Source: Corynebacterium glucuronolyticum DSM 44120 (lineage in GTDB: Bacteria > Actinomycetota > Actinomycetes > Mycobacteriales > Mycobacteriaceae). From it: 64,000 nt of DNA. Positions 26,529-35,044 of the stretch are shown piece by piece. A model generated the notes under the pieces. It was not told where the DNA came from, searched no databases, and saw only the letters and a program-made list of their open reading frames with translations. The DNA is taken from positions 868,001-932,000 of the forward strand of contig NZ_CP047452.1 in NCBI RefSeq assembly GCF_030440595.1. Reading direction: 5' to 3'. The first letter of the stretch is position 1; each line of letters opens with the position of its first letter. Position numbers and translations under genes: made by a program.

Positions 26529-27428
26529 ATGACCCTATCCATTTCAGACCATAAGCATGCGGTGAAGACTGTCATCGTCCCTGCCGCAGGCATGGGTACG
26601 CGGTTCCTGCCGGCCACCAAAACCGTTCCTAAGGAGCTGCTTCCTGTCGTTGACACCCCCGGGATTGAACTCATTGCTGAGGAAGCAGCCGCGCTTGGAG
26701 CGTCACGCCTCGCTGTCGTAACCTCCCCGAACAAAAAGGAGGTTCTCGATCACTTCCGCCCGCACGAGGTTTTAGAGAAAACTCTCGAGGAGCGGGGCAA
26801 GGACGAGCAGCTCGCGAAGGTGCGTCGGGCACCGGAGATCATTGATGCAATTGCCGTTGAGCAAGATAAGCCATTGGGTCTCGGACACGCTGTGGCCTGC
26901 GCCGAGTCAGCATTGGACGATGATGAAGACGTTGTCGCCGTCATGCTTCCGGATGATCTTGTGCTTCCCACGGGTGTGATGGAAAAAATGGCTGAGGTTC
27001 GCGCCCGCTTCGGTGGATCGGTTCTCTGCGCGTTTGATGTCCCCAAGGAGGAGGTTTCCAACTATGGGGTCTTCGATGTAGAAGAGTGTCCGATGGATGA
27101 CGTCGCCCGCGTGAAAACGATGGTGGAGAAGCCGTCCGTCGAGGATGCCCCCTCAACGCTTGCCGCCACTGGGCGCTACTTGTTGGATCGGAAAATTTTT
27201 GATGCACTCCGCAGGATTACCCCTGGTAAGGGAGGCGAGTTGCAGCTGACAGACGCGATCGAGCTGCTCATTGAGGAGGGGGAGCCGGTTCACGTCATCG
27301 TTCACCACGGAACGCGCCATGACCTCGGCAACCCAGGCGGTTACATCAAGGCCTGTGTGGACTTTGGTTTGCAGGATCCCGTGTACGGGCCGGGGATTCG
27401 TCGCTTTTTGGAGGATCTACTCGGGTAG
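26529..27428 (+). CDS. galU: UTP-glucose-1-phosphate uridylyltransferase
   Basis: Makes UDP-glucose for arabinogalactan precursors, trehalose and glycolipids. N-terminal nucleotide-binding motif VIVPAAGMGTRFLPATK, then KELLPVVDTP, QDKPLGLGHAV, VMLPDDLVL and MVEKPSVEDAPS. 299 aa from ATG 26529; the open frame upstream overlaps fthC and is not credible. TAGTGT at 26516-26521 could be a -10 for a leaderless mRNA. Confidence 0.95.
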   Translation: MTLSISDHKHAVKTVIVPAAGMGTRFLPATKTVPKELLPVVDTPGIELIAEEAAALGASRLAVVTSPNKKEVLDHFRPHEVLEKTLEERGKDEQLAKVRRAPEIIDAIAVEQDKPLGLGHAVACAESALDDDEDVVAVMLPDDLVLPTGVMEKMAEVRARFGGSVLCAFDVPKEEVSNYGVFDVEECPMDDVARVKTMVEKPSVEDAPSTLAATGRYLLDRKIFDALRRITPGKGGELQLTDAIELLIEEGEPVHVIVHHGTRHDLGNPGGYIKACVDFGLQDPVYGPGIRRFLEDLLG

Positions 27429-27487
27429 AGTTTTGTCCCGTAGGGCATAAGTAGGAGATCGTGGCCACGTGGCCCGGAGGAGTTGTT

Positions 27488-28762
27488 ATGCGATCGGTGA
27501 AGGCACACAAGGAAGTAACCCTGGCGAACGCGCTTGTGCCCGATCCCGTCCGCATGGCTATCACAGATGCCGGTGGTCTTCTCGCAGCCGAGGAGGTTCA
27601 AGCGGCACACCCGTTACCGGGATTTGCGATGGCTGCCATTGACGGTTACGCCGTTCGGTCGGTTGATGTTGGTGGCACGCGCGCGATTGTCGGAAACCAC
27701 GGGGAGGACACACCTGAGGATCCCTCCAGCCGCGACGCTCGCCTGCCCGTTGTGGGTGAAATTCCGGCGGGTTCACAACAACCGATGCGTTTGCAGCCGA
27801 AACAGGCCATGCGTGTACATACCGGTGCTCCACTTCCCACGCTGGCAGATTCAGTTTTGCCGCTTTCCTGGTCAGACAAGGGAACGTCGTTCGTCCGCCC
27901 TCTCAAACCTGTGGCATCCGGAGAATTTGTACGGGGAGTTGGCGAGGACATTAATGAGGGCGATGTGGCTGTGAGCCCGGGGACGATCCTCGGCCCGGCA
28001 CAGATCGGTTTGCTGGCTGCCGTCGGTCACTCGAAGGTGTTGGCGTATCCGCGTCCCCGAGTATCAGTGTTGTCTGTCGGCAAGGAACTGGTGGACATTG
28101 ACCGCGTTCCCGGGCGTGGACAGGTGTACGACATCAATTCCTATGCTCTTGCTGCCGCCGCAAAGGACGCAGGGGCGGAGGTTCGTCGCGTGGGAATTGT
28201 TGAGGGGGAACCGCGACGCATCCGTGAGGTCATCGAGGGTGAGACGATCCGCAGCGAAATCATTCTCATTTCCGGGGCTGTTGGTGGTGCCGGTGCGACG
28301 CAAATTCAAGGAATCCTCTCTGAGCTAGGTGAGGTTGACACCACTCGAGTGGCGATGCACCCAGGTAGTGTTCAGGGGTTCGCTGTCTTGGGATCGGATG
28401 AAGTTCCTTGCTTCCTGTTGCCTTCAACACCTGTATCATCGTTGGTTATTTTTGAGGCCTTCGTTCACCCCATGATCCGCGCAGGCCTGGGGAAGCGGCC
28501 ACTTGACCGGCGTCTCGTGAAAGCGCGAGCTCTTGGGCCCTTGCAATCCCGCGTCGGTCGGCGTGGCTTTATCCGTGCCCGACTTATGCGCGACGCGGAG
28601 ACTCAGGATTACCTTGTTGAGGGGCTTTCCGGTGCGACAGGCTCTCCGGCCCACTTGCTCGCGGGGCTCGCGGAGGCGAATTCGTACATTGTGATCCCCG
28701 AGGAGCAACCCGATGTTCGCCCGGGCGACGTTGTCGATGTCATGTTTCTCTCTCAGGGCTAG
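27488..28762 (+). CDS. glp: MoeA-family protein with eroded molybdenum motifs; Glp (gephyrin-like) candidate
   Basis: The MoeA fold is clear: AAIDGYAV near residue 50, MRVHTGAPLP, GEDINEGD, YDINSYALAAAA and a C-terminal MoeA_C domain. Three motifs that bind molybdate or the cofactor are changed: the usual SGGVSxGxxD is SGAVGGAGAT, KPGKP is HPGSV and LPGNPVS is LPSTPVS. The position between galU and rimJ, with a membrane protein gene two places on, matches the C. glutamicum gephyrin-like Glp, reported to bind FtsZ and act in division together with GlpR. ATG 27488 has GGAGGAG 5 bases upstream. 424 aa. Whether any transferase activity remains is unknown. Confidence 0.8.
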   Translation: MRSVKAHKEVTLANALVPDPVRMAITDAGGLLAAEEVQAAHPLPGFAMAAIDGYAVRSVDVGGTRAIVGNHGEDTPEDPSSRDARLPVVGEIPAGSQQPMRLQPKQAMRVHTGAPLPTLADSVLPLSWSDKGTSFVRPLKPVASGEFVRGVGEDINEGDVAVSPGTILGPAQIGLLAAVGHSKVLAYPRPRVSVLSVGKELVDIDRVPGRGQVYDINSYALAAAAKDAGAEVRRVGIVEGEPRRIREVIEGETIRSEIILISGAVGGAGATQIQGILSELGEVDTTRVAMHPGSVQGFAVLGSDEVPCFLLPSTPVSSLVIFEAFVHPMIRAGLGKRPLDRRLVKARALGPLQSRVGRRGFIRARLMRDAETQDYLVEGLSGATGSPAHLLAGLAEANSYIVIPEEQPDVRPGDVVDVMFLSQG

Positions 28763-28764
28763 CA

Positions 28765-29430
28765 ATGATTGATCGGCTTGCCCATTTGCTTTTCGACGAA
28801 CCGGAGTCTCACCCTGGATGGCCTGAGGCAACCCCGGTAGCTACGCTACCTTCGGGGATCAGTGTTCAGCTCCGCCCAACGGTCAAAGCTGATGGCAAGC
28901 TCTGGTCTGCTTTTCGACGAGAAGATGAGGACTCACTCCGAACGGTAGAGCCCACAGCTCTTGATTGGAAGACCGCGAACTCGGTCAGCGCGTGGAACAC
29001 GAATTTCAAGTTCCTGTCGCACGAGGCCTACGCCGGTCGACTCGTGCCGCTCGCAGTCACCGTCAACCGCGCCTTTGCCGGTCAGCTTACTTTGGGTAAT
29101 GTCCAAAGAGGAGCAGTCAGCGAAGCATGGATAGGCTACTGGGTGAGCTCCCGCTACCGGGGTATGGGGGTGGCCACGACAGCGGTCGCTCTCGGGGTTG
29201 ACCACGCCTTCGCGCGGATGAAACTGCACAGATTGACCGCGACGTATCTTCCGGAAAATGAACCATCACGTGCAGTCCTGTCCCGAATTGGTTTCCAGCA
29301 GGAGGGATACCTGAGAGGGGCTTTGCATATCGACGGGCAGTGGAGAGATCACGTCATGGTGGCTCTCAACGAGGACGACTTTTCCACTCTCGCCATCAAC
29401 AGACTGTGGCGGATGGGGCGAGTAGTTTAA
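28765..29430 (+). CDS. rimJ: GNAT N-acetyltransferase, RimJ/RimL type
   Basis: 221-aa acetyltransferase. The GNAT fold shows WIGYWVSSRYRGMGVATTAVALG (acetyl-CoA loop RxxGxA variant), LHRLTATYLPENEPSRAVLSRIGFQQEGYLRGA and DGQWRDHVMVALNEDD, typical of RimJ-like enzymes that acetylate protein N termini. It starts 2 bases after the MoeA-family stop, so it belongs to that operon. The target is not certain. Confidence 0.88.
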   Translation: MIDRLAHLLFDEPESHPGWPEATPVATLPSGISVQLRPTVKADGKLWSAFRREDEDSLRTVEPTALDWKTANSVSAWNTNFKFLSHEAYAGRLVPLAVTVNRAFAGQLTLGNVQRGAVSEAWIGYWVSSRYRGMGVATTAVALGVDHAFARMKLHRLTATYLPENEPSRAVLSRIGFQQEGYLRGALHIDGQWRDHVMVALNEDDFSTLAINRLWRMGRVV

Positions 29431-29529
29431 TTTTCCGCCTTTCCGCGTGGCATAACCCGCAGCTACCGGCGCGAAGCTTAAAATTCACATAGCGTAAAAA
29501 TCGTCGTCTAGCTTGAAGGTGGAACCCAC

Positions 29530-30606
29530 GTGTCCGGAAATCTTCCCATCGTGCTCATCGTAGTGATGTGGATTTTCGTCCTCGCGCCCCTGCTCCTTCG
29601 TGGGCAGAAGCCGATCAGGCGTACTAACAAAGCTCTTGAAGAGACCCGCGTGGTGTACGAGGGCGGTTCCGGGACAATCAACGTGCCGCGCCGTCGACCG
29701 CGTTTTACTAAGAGCGATATCCATCGCGAGGATGCGGAGGTGTCCGAGGATTACGAGCTTGTTGGTTCCTACGAGCTCGAAGACAACCTCGATGACGAAG
29801 AAGGAGCGTCGGCTTCGGAACAAAGCTCCGCTGACAACACTGAGGCTGAAGCAGTGCTGGATGGGGAAGTGCTCGCGGAATCGGGTGGAAGCGTCGCCGT
29901 GCGAGTGGATGCGTCGATGCTTGAGGACCTCACAGCAGCTGACAGTAGTGACACGAGCGAAATCGAAGAGAACAGTGTTGATCTCGGCGCGCCCAGCGAA
30001 AAAGAGCAGCGCGAGTGCGGAGACACATACGACCTCGACACGTCCTACACAGAACCCGCTGATTTGCTTTACCCCGGTGAGCCCGACACCGACGAGCTCG
30101 AGACTACTGAGGCTGCCGTTGCTGAAGATAACGATGCGGAATCACAGGAACTCAGTGCCGAAGAAATTGCCTTCGCCGAGCGTAGAAAAGGTCGCGGTGG
30201 ATTTGACCCTCAGGCAGATGCCGAGGTCAGTCTCGACCGCTACGAGCGACGCAAGAGAACACTCCTTGCCCTAGTTGTTGCTTTGGTTGCGTCGATTCCC
30301 GTCGCGTTCCTTGTCGGGCGTTGGATGTGGATGCTCCCGGTACTCGTTGTCGCCACGATTGCGATGTATCTGTGGGCGCTACGTCAGCAGGTGAAGCAAG
30401 AAAATCGGGTTCGCGCTCGGCGAATCCGTAACCTCCGTCGCGCTCGCCTAGGAGTGAAGTTGGGGGCAGAAGAGGAGAAATCAATCCCCGCCCGCTTGCG
30501 CACGCCGGCCGGAATTGTGTTGGAGGTCGATGATCCGTCCCCAGATTTCGATGGGTCGCTGCCAGAAGTACAGTTCGTATCCTCGGAGCTGCAGCAAGCC
30601 GGATAA
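29530..30606 (+). CDS. glpR: Membrane protein, GlpR-like receptor candidate
   Basis: 358 aa with a membrane helix at residues ~5-23, a long acidic cytoplasmic or linker region (residues ~60-220, very rich in Glu/Asp/Ser), two adjacent membrane helices (~240-285) and a basic segment (RARRIRNLRRARLG) before the C-terminal tail with VDDPSPDFDG. It occupies the position of M. tuberculosis Rv0996 and C. glutamicum GlpR, the membrane partner of the gephyrin-like Glp. GTG start at 29530 with AAGGTGG upstream. Identification rests on layout and context. Confidence 0.7.
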   Translation: MSGNLPIVLIVVMWIFVLAPLLLRGQKPIRRTNKALEETRVVYEGGSGTINVPRRRPRFTKSDIHREDAEVSEDYELVGSYELEDNLDDEEGASASEQSSADNTEAEAVLDGEVLAESGGSVAVRVDASMLEDLTAADSSDTSEIEENSVDLGAPSEKEQRECGDTYDLDTSYTEPADLLYPGEPDTDELETTEAAVAEDNDAESQELSAEEIAFAERRKGRGGFDPQADAEVSLDRYERRKRTLLALVVALVASIPVAFLVGRWMWMLPVLVVATIAMYLWALRQQVKQENRVRARRIRNLRRARLGVKLGAEEEKSIPARLRTPAGIVLEVDDPSPDFDGSLPEVQFVSSELQQAG

Positions 30607-30620
30607 AGCGCCCCCCATTT

Positions 30621-30648
30621 TTGGAAATTGGTTGCGGGAGAGTATCGT
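30621..30648 (+). promoter_or_regulatory. Promoter of tRNA-Ala
   Basis: TTGGAA (30621-30626), 16-base spacer, TATCGT (30643-30648), about 18 bases before the mature tRNA. Confidence 0.5.
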
Positions 30649-30666
30649 TAGTCACCGTACCAATGA

Positions 30667-30739
30667 GGGGCCTTGGCGCAGTTGGTAGCGCGTCTCGTTC
30701 GCAATGAGAAGGTCGCGAGTTCGATTCTCGTAGGCTCCA
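30667..30739 (+). tRNA. tRNA-Ala (anticodon CGC)
   Basis: Full cloverleaf. Acceptor GGGGCCT/AGGCTCC with the G3:U70 pair that identifies alanine tRNA, D stem GGCGCAGTTGGTAGCGC, anticodon stem TCTCG/TGAGA with loop TTCGCAA, and T arm GCGAGTTCGATTCTCGT. The CCA end is not encoded. Reads GCG codons. Confidence 0.95.
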
Positions 30740-30751
30740 CGGTTGGCATTT

Positions 30752-30780
30752 CCCCAGGTGAGTGTTCGCCTGGGGATTTT
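30752..30780 (+). terminator. Terminator of tRNA-Ala
   Basis: CCCCAGG (30752-30758), 10-base loop, CCTGGGG (30769-30775), ATTTT. Confidence 0.85.
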
Positions 30781-31306
30781 GCGTATCTGATCGAGTGAAC
30801 TCGTTCGTTCTCTTCACGCAGTGGGGGTTCATCCGTGCTGCTTAACGCCGGATTGGTGATCATTTTTTCTCCCCCTGTGGAGTCCAATAAAGGCAGCATT
30901 CGATGGCGGGGATGCGCACTGCGCCACGGTTACTTCGTAGCACTTATGTGACAATGGAATACAAAGTCTTAACCAGGGCTGGAATGAAAACCAGGATCAG
31001 GCTTACGAAACAGGGGCCCGGTTTAAAAGAACAGAACCCGGTTGAGAAAACCAGATCCCGACTGAAGAAAACGGAATCAGGCGTGAAGGCTCACGATGGG
31101 TGGAGTTCACGCTGCATCCACGATGCAGTGGCCAGAAACCGGGGTAGGGAGGGGGATTCGAGCAATGCGTGGGTTCCACAAGAGTTGCATTCACGTGTGT
31201 GAGTGAAACAGGTTTTGTGTCGTTGCTGAGCGCAGTACATACAGCTGGCGCGCGATGAAAGAGAGTATCTCATGCGACGAGTGGTAGGGAAGGTATCCTA
31301 AGTTTC
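30781..31306. other. Intergenic region with degenerate repeats
   Basis: No credible gene. From about 30987 to 31090 an A-rich sequence repeats with a loose period near 20-22 bases (AAACCAGGATCAGG, AAACAGGGGCCCGG, ACAGAACCCGG, AAACCAGATCCCG, AAACGGAATCAGG). An open frame at 30903-31202 is built from this and is rejected. Confidence 0.5.
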
Positions 31307-31714
31307 ATGGATCGTCCCTTCATTCGAGAAACTGCACTGTTGCTCCTTCGTTTGGTGCTGGGCGTAGTCTTCATTGCCCACGGGTGGGACAAGATGTTTA
31401 TTACCGGGCCAATTGAGACCGCAGGCCAATTCTCCGCAATGGGCGTGCCAAATGCTCGATTTTCCGCCTACGCCGCCGGGATCGCCGAACTAGCCGGTGG
31501 TGGAATGCTCATTCTTGGGTTTTTAAGCACGATTGTCGCCGGAGTTCTCATCCTGTTGATGGGTGCCGCGATCTTCTTCGCACACTGGGGAAGCGGGTTC
31601 TTTGTCGGTCAGGGAGGGCCAGAATTCGTGATGGTCCTCATCGCCGCATTGATCATGATTGTCGTCTTTGGTGCGGGTCGAGTGAGCCTAGATCGGGTGT
31701 TCGCCGATGATTAG
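31307..31714 (+). CDS. DoxX-family membrane protein
   Basis: 135 aa with four hydrophobic helices. The DoxX signature is at the start: LLLRLVLGVVFIAHGWDKMF, then GIAELAGGGMLILGF and a glycine-rich third helix. Members are tied to redox or thiol stress in other actinobacteria; no specific role can be given here. Its stop overlaps the next gene by 8 bases. Confidence 0.85.
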   Translation: MDRPFIRETALLLLRLVLGVVFIAHGWDKMFITGPIETAGQFSAMGVPNARFSAYAAGIAELAGGGMLILGFLSTIVAGVLILLMGAAIFFAHWGSGFFVGQGGPEFVMVLIAALIMIVVFGAGRVSLDRVFADD

Positions 31715-32378
31715 CTGCCAGGAAATTCAGCGAGCGATTTCGGCAAAGCTGGACAACGAGAAAGCGGACGTCGATGACACGATCATCGAAGCGCACCTCG
31801 AGGGGTGTGCGGACTGCCGAGCGTATCTAGAAAATGCTCGTTTGCTCAAGGCTGAGCTTTCGGTTACGGATGATGACGCACCTGACCTCACGGATCTTAT
31901 CCTTGCTGGAGTTGGTCCAGAAGTGCGCCGAGCAGAAAGCCGTAGAGCGACCAGCCTCGCAATTGCGCGTACCTTGCTCGTCCTCCTTGGGATCGCCTAC
32001 ATCATCTGGGCAATCGCGACTCTCGTGGAGTCAACGCACCTCGTGACAGAGGGGATTTTCTCCGAAGATCCCCTCGTCTCAGGCATGATGGTCAACCTAG
32101 CGGCGGCCCGTGTAGCGCTCGGCTTTGGGCTACTTTTCGCATCCTGGAAGACAGAAGTAGCAACGGGAATGCTGCCTATCTTTGCCACACTGTGGACCTT
32201 CAGCTTTGGGTTTGCCGCACGAGACCTCATCGTGGGGACGCTTTCCAACGGCAATATCGTCGGTTTGCTGCTTCTCCTAGCAGCAACGCTCGTACTGGTC
32301 TGGACGTGGTTGTCCGGCTACGGCAGGTCGGCTGTGCGGAGAGCCTGGCAAGCTGCCAATGCCAGGCCAACGTTCTAA
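31707..32378 (+). CDS. Membrane protein with anti-sigma-like zinc finger (zf-HC2)
   Basis: 223 aa. The N-terminal cytoplasmic part carries the zinc finger Cys4 ... HLEGCADC (His-x3-Cys-x2-Cys) seen in zinc-containing anti-sigma factors, followed by four to five hydrophobic helices (residues ~90-210) and a basic tail. No sigma factor gene is adjacent; the only linked gene is the DoxX-family one, with which it overlaps. It may act as a redox-sensitive anti-sigma factor for a distant sigma factor, or have taken another role. Confidence 0.72.
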   Translation: MISCQEIQRAISAKLDNEKADVDDTIIEAHLEGCADCRAYLENARLLKAELSVTDDDAPDLTDLILAGVGPEVRRAESRRATSLAIARTLLVLLGIAYIIWAIATLVESTHLVTEGIFSEDPLVSGMMVNLAAARVALGFGLLFASWKTEVATGMLPIFATLWTFSFGFAARDLIVGTLSNGNIVGLLLLLAATLVLVWTWLSGYGRSAVRRAWQAANARPTF

Positions 32379-32418
32379 TCATTTCTGGTCCTGCGGATCC
32401 GCATCATAGAAATCGGAA

Positions 32419-33927
32419 TCAGCGCCAGCTGGGGAGCATCATGATGGCGTCATAGAGGCCGGAGGGGATGAGCAGTCCGTAGAGGATGGGCGAGAACCAG
32501 ACAAAGCTTGCTGCGACGGCAGTGAGATAGCCCGTAACGATCCAGTGTCCCCAGGTTTTCCACCTGTCTAGTTGGGAGAGAATGAGCGCGAATCCAACGA
32601 GAACGAAGGGGATCATCGGGACAGCGTAGAAGAAGTACATCTGGCGGTCGAATACGACGAGCCAGGGGAGAAACGCCGCTGCAAAGCCGATGAGAGGAAC
32701 GGAAAAACGTAGATCTCGTCGCGTGATGAGCATCCAGAGGCACCATAGGATCCCCGGAACGATAAGCCACCAAATAATGGGCGTGCCGAAGAGATAAATC
32801 ATGGTTTTGCACGAGTCGCCGACGTAGCAGTCATCATAACTGCCCGATGAATATAGGACTGGACGGGCAGCTACGAGCCACGACCAGGGCTTAGAATCCC
32901 ACGGGTGGGAGTGACCACCGGAACTAGTCAGGGAGCTGTGAAACTCGAGGACTTCCTTGTGGTAGTAAAAGAAATTTAAGAGGGCCGGAGGAAGGGGAAG
33001 CGAGGATTCAAAGTCTCCCGCTTCCAGTGAGTGCCTGAAGACACCTGTCTCGGACGCGAACCAAGAACGCCAGGACCACAGGTATAGCGCAACCGGCAGA
33101 ATGACAATGCTGGCGAACGCCGGGAAGGCATCACGGAGCAACGCTCCGACGAGGGGCTTCTCCACACCGAACGTACGTCGGCGGTACCAATCTAATGCGA
33201 CCGCATAGAGGCCGAAGAACGCCATGAAGTAGAGCCCACTCCACTTTACGGAAACGGCGGCACCGAGACAGATTCCGGATGCGAAACGCCACCAGCGAAA
33301 TCCAAGTCGCGGACCCAAGCCCGCTGTATCCATGCGCATGTCGTACATTCGTCGACACATCTGTTGATGGTCGAGGACAAGGAAGTACAGAGCGGCAACA
33401 ACGAAGGTAGCGAGGAAAATATCGAGCATTCCGAAGCGGGAACTGACGAGGAGCACACCGTCGAAAAGCCCCAAGACTCCGGCATAGGCACCAGCGACCC
33501 GAGAGGAAGAGATGTCACGAGCTAGAAGATAAAGGAGCGCGATCATTGCTACACCGAACAGGGCTACCATTGTGCGCCAGCCCCAGGGCGAATAACCGAA
33601 CACCGCCTCACTCATCGCCATGATGCGTTTTGATAGCGGTGGGTGAACGACGAGGCCGAACCCAGGATTGGCCTCAATGCCGGGTTGGAGGAAACCGGAA
33701 CTCTTTAAGATCTCCCACGCCTGCGGAGCGTAGTGCTTTTCATCGAACACGGGGGTGCCACCATCGGTGGCCGCGCCCAACCCAAAGAACCGAGTGAAAA
33801 ACCCTAGTGCCACGAGAACACCGAGGTTCCACCAATCCTGCTTTGACCACGGTAAACGCCGTGCAGGGGGGAGCGGCGTGCGTGGGTGAACATGGCTCAC
33901 AGGGGTCGGGGCTACTGCTGTACTCAC
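32419..33927 (-). CDS. pmt: Protein O-mannosyltransferase (GT39, Pmt)
   Basis: Membrane glycosyltransferase that moves mannose from polyprenyl-phosphate mannose to secreted proteins. Many hydrophobic helices; the acidic pair of GT39 is visible in PVFDEKHYAPQAWEIL, with later VHPPLSKRIMA and a MYFFYAVPMIPF segment. 502 aa from GTG 33927. TATAGT 7 bases before this GTG predicts a leaderless message; the longer frame to 33996 runs into rsmI. Divergent from rsmI, as in other corynebacteria. Confidence 0.92.
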   Translation of the reverse strand: MSTAVAPTPVSHVHPRTPLPPARRLPWSKQDWWNLGVLVALGFFTRFFGLGAATDGGTPVFDEKHYAPQAWEILKSSGFLQPGIEANPGFGLVVHPPLSKRIMAMSEAVFGYSPWGWRTMVALFGVAMIALLYLLARDISSSRVAGAYAGVLGLFDGVLLVSSRFGMLDIFLATFVVAALYFLVLDHQQMCRRMYDMRMDTAGLGPRLGFRWWRFASGICLGAAVSVKWSGLYFMAFFGLYAVALDWYRRRTFGVEKPLVGALLRDAFPAFASIVILPVALYLWSWRSWFASETGVFRHSLEAGDFESSLPLPPALLNFFYYHKEVLEFHSSLTSSGGHSHPWDSKPWSWLVAARPVLYSSGSYDDCYVGDSCKTMIYLFGTPIIWWLIVPGILWCLWMLITRRDLRFSVPLIGFAAAFLPWLVVFDRQMYFFYAVPMIPFVLVGFALILSQLDRWKTWGHWIVTGYLTAVAASFVWFSPILYGLLIPSGLYDAIMMLPSWR

Positions 33928-33934
33928 GCACCTA

Positions 33935-33942
33935 ACTATAAG
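33935..33942. promoter_or_regulatory. Overlapping back-to-back -10 elements of pmt and rsmI
   Basis: The plus sequence ACTATAAG contains TATAGT on the minus strand (33935-33940), 7 bases before the pmt GTG, and TATAAG on the plus strand (33937-33942), 9 bases before the rsmI ATG. Both transcripts would be leaderless or nearly so, and the two promoters cannot be bound at once. Confidence 0.5.
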
Positions 33943-33951
33943 GTATGGGAT

Positions 33952-34848
33952 ATGGAGAATCAGGAGTATGGCGAGCACACCGAACGAAACAGTCACGCGA
34001 CGGCCGTCGCGCTGCCACGCACGGGAGTGATACTGGCAGCAACACCGTTGGGGAATCTTGGAGATGCGTCACCAAGACTTGTCTATGCACTCGAAACTGC
34101 TGACGTTGTCGCGGCTGAAGACACGCGTCGCACGCGTCAGCTGGCTAACGCCCTCGGCGTCACTATCCATGGCCGTATCATCTCCAACTTCGACCACAAC
34201 GAGGAAGGAAGAGTCAACGAGTTGCTTGAACACGCGCGCACGGGGACAGTCCTGGTTGTTACGGATGCTGGTATGCCGAGCGTAAGCGATCCCGGTTTTC
34301 CCCTGGTCGATCGTGCCCACGATGAGGGAATCTCCGTGACCTGCCTGCCCGGGCCATCTGCGGTTCCGACGGCACTTGCGCTATCGGGGCTGCGGGTCGG
34401 TACTTTCTGCTTCGACGGTTTCGCACCACGCAAGGACGGCGCGCGGCGGGAGTGGCTTGAGGATGTGGCGACCCAAAAGCGTGCGACATGCTTCTTTGAA
34501 TCTCCGCATCGCTTGGCTGCGACGCTAGCTTTGGCAGCTGAGATCGTTGGACCGACGCGTCGCGCCGCCGTCACCCGTGAACTGACAAAAATGCACGAGG
34601 AGGTTCGCCGGGGCAGCCTGGAGGAACTTGCTAGGTGGGCGAAAGACGGCGTGCGCGGGGAAATCACCGTTGTCATCGAGGGAGCAACAGCTGAAGAACA
34701 AGCGGTGGCACTGGAGGACCTTGTACCCCTAGTCCTGGCTGCTGTGAAAAATGGTGAGCGGATGAAGACCGCTGCAAAGCGTATAGCATCCGAGCATGGG
34801 CAGAGCACGAAGAAGCTTTACGATGCCTGCGTGGCAGCCCGCGGTTAG
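33952..34848 (+). CDS. rsmI: 16S rRNA (cytidine1402-2'-O)-methyltransferase
   Basis: SAM-dependent tetrapyrrole-methylase-fold enzyme that methylates C1402 of 16S rRNA. Motifs: GVILAATPLGNLGDAS, VVAAEDTRRTRQLA, TVLVVTDAGMPSVSDPG, CLPGPSAVPTALALSG, ATCFFESPHRL and TRELTKMHEEV. 298 aa from ATG 33952 (MENQEYGEHT). The open frame upstream overlaps pmt and is not used. Confidence 0.94.
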   Translation: MENQEYGEHTERNSHATAVALPRTGVILAATPLGNLGDASPRLVYALETADVVAAEDTRRTRQLANALGVTIHGRIISNFDHNEEGRVNELLEHARTGTVLVVTDAGMPSVSDPGFPLVDRAHDEGISVTCLPGPSAVPTALALSGLRVGTFCFDGFAPRKDGARREWLEDVATQKRATCFFESPHRLAATLALAAEIVGPTRRAAVTRELTKMHEEVRRGSLEELARWAKDGVRGEITVVIEGATAEEQAVALEDLVPLVLAAVKNGERMKTAAKRIASEHGQSTKKLYDACVAARG

Positions 34849-34957
34849 AGTACTCCTCATGGGTATAACCAGCGGGTTTTTATCGGGAAAGTTATATATT
34901 TGTTGTAATTTCGTGCGAAAAATGCTTTTCACGAGGTGATTTTCACATTACGGATTG

Positions 34958-34970
34958 GTAACGAAATCTG
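34958..34970. promoter_or_regulatory. Candidate MtrA site upstream of betP
   Basis: GTAACGAAATCTG, identical over 13 bases to 10401-10413 upstream of the M23 peptidase gene. A looser copy, GGTCGTAAATCTG, follows 10 bases later. betP is a known MtrA target in C. glutamicum (repressed), from memory. Confidence 0.5.
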
Positions 34971-35044
34971 TTTGTGCTGGTCGTAAATCTGCCGTTTTAA
35001 CCATAAAATTTGGGTGAAGGGGTCACGTCACCAACCATGTAGGT

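Noticed and set aside
30903..31202. Open frame of 99 codons between tRNA-Ala and the DoxX gene
   Set aside because: It is built on degenerate A-rich repeats, has no ribosome binding site and shows no protein-like pattern.
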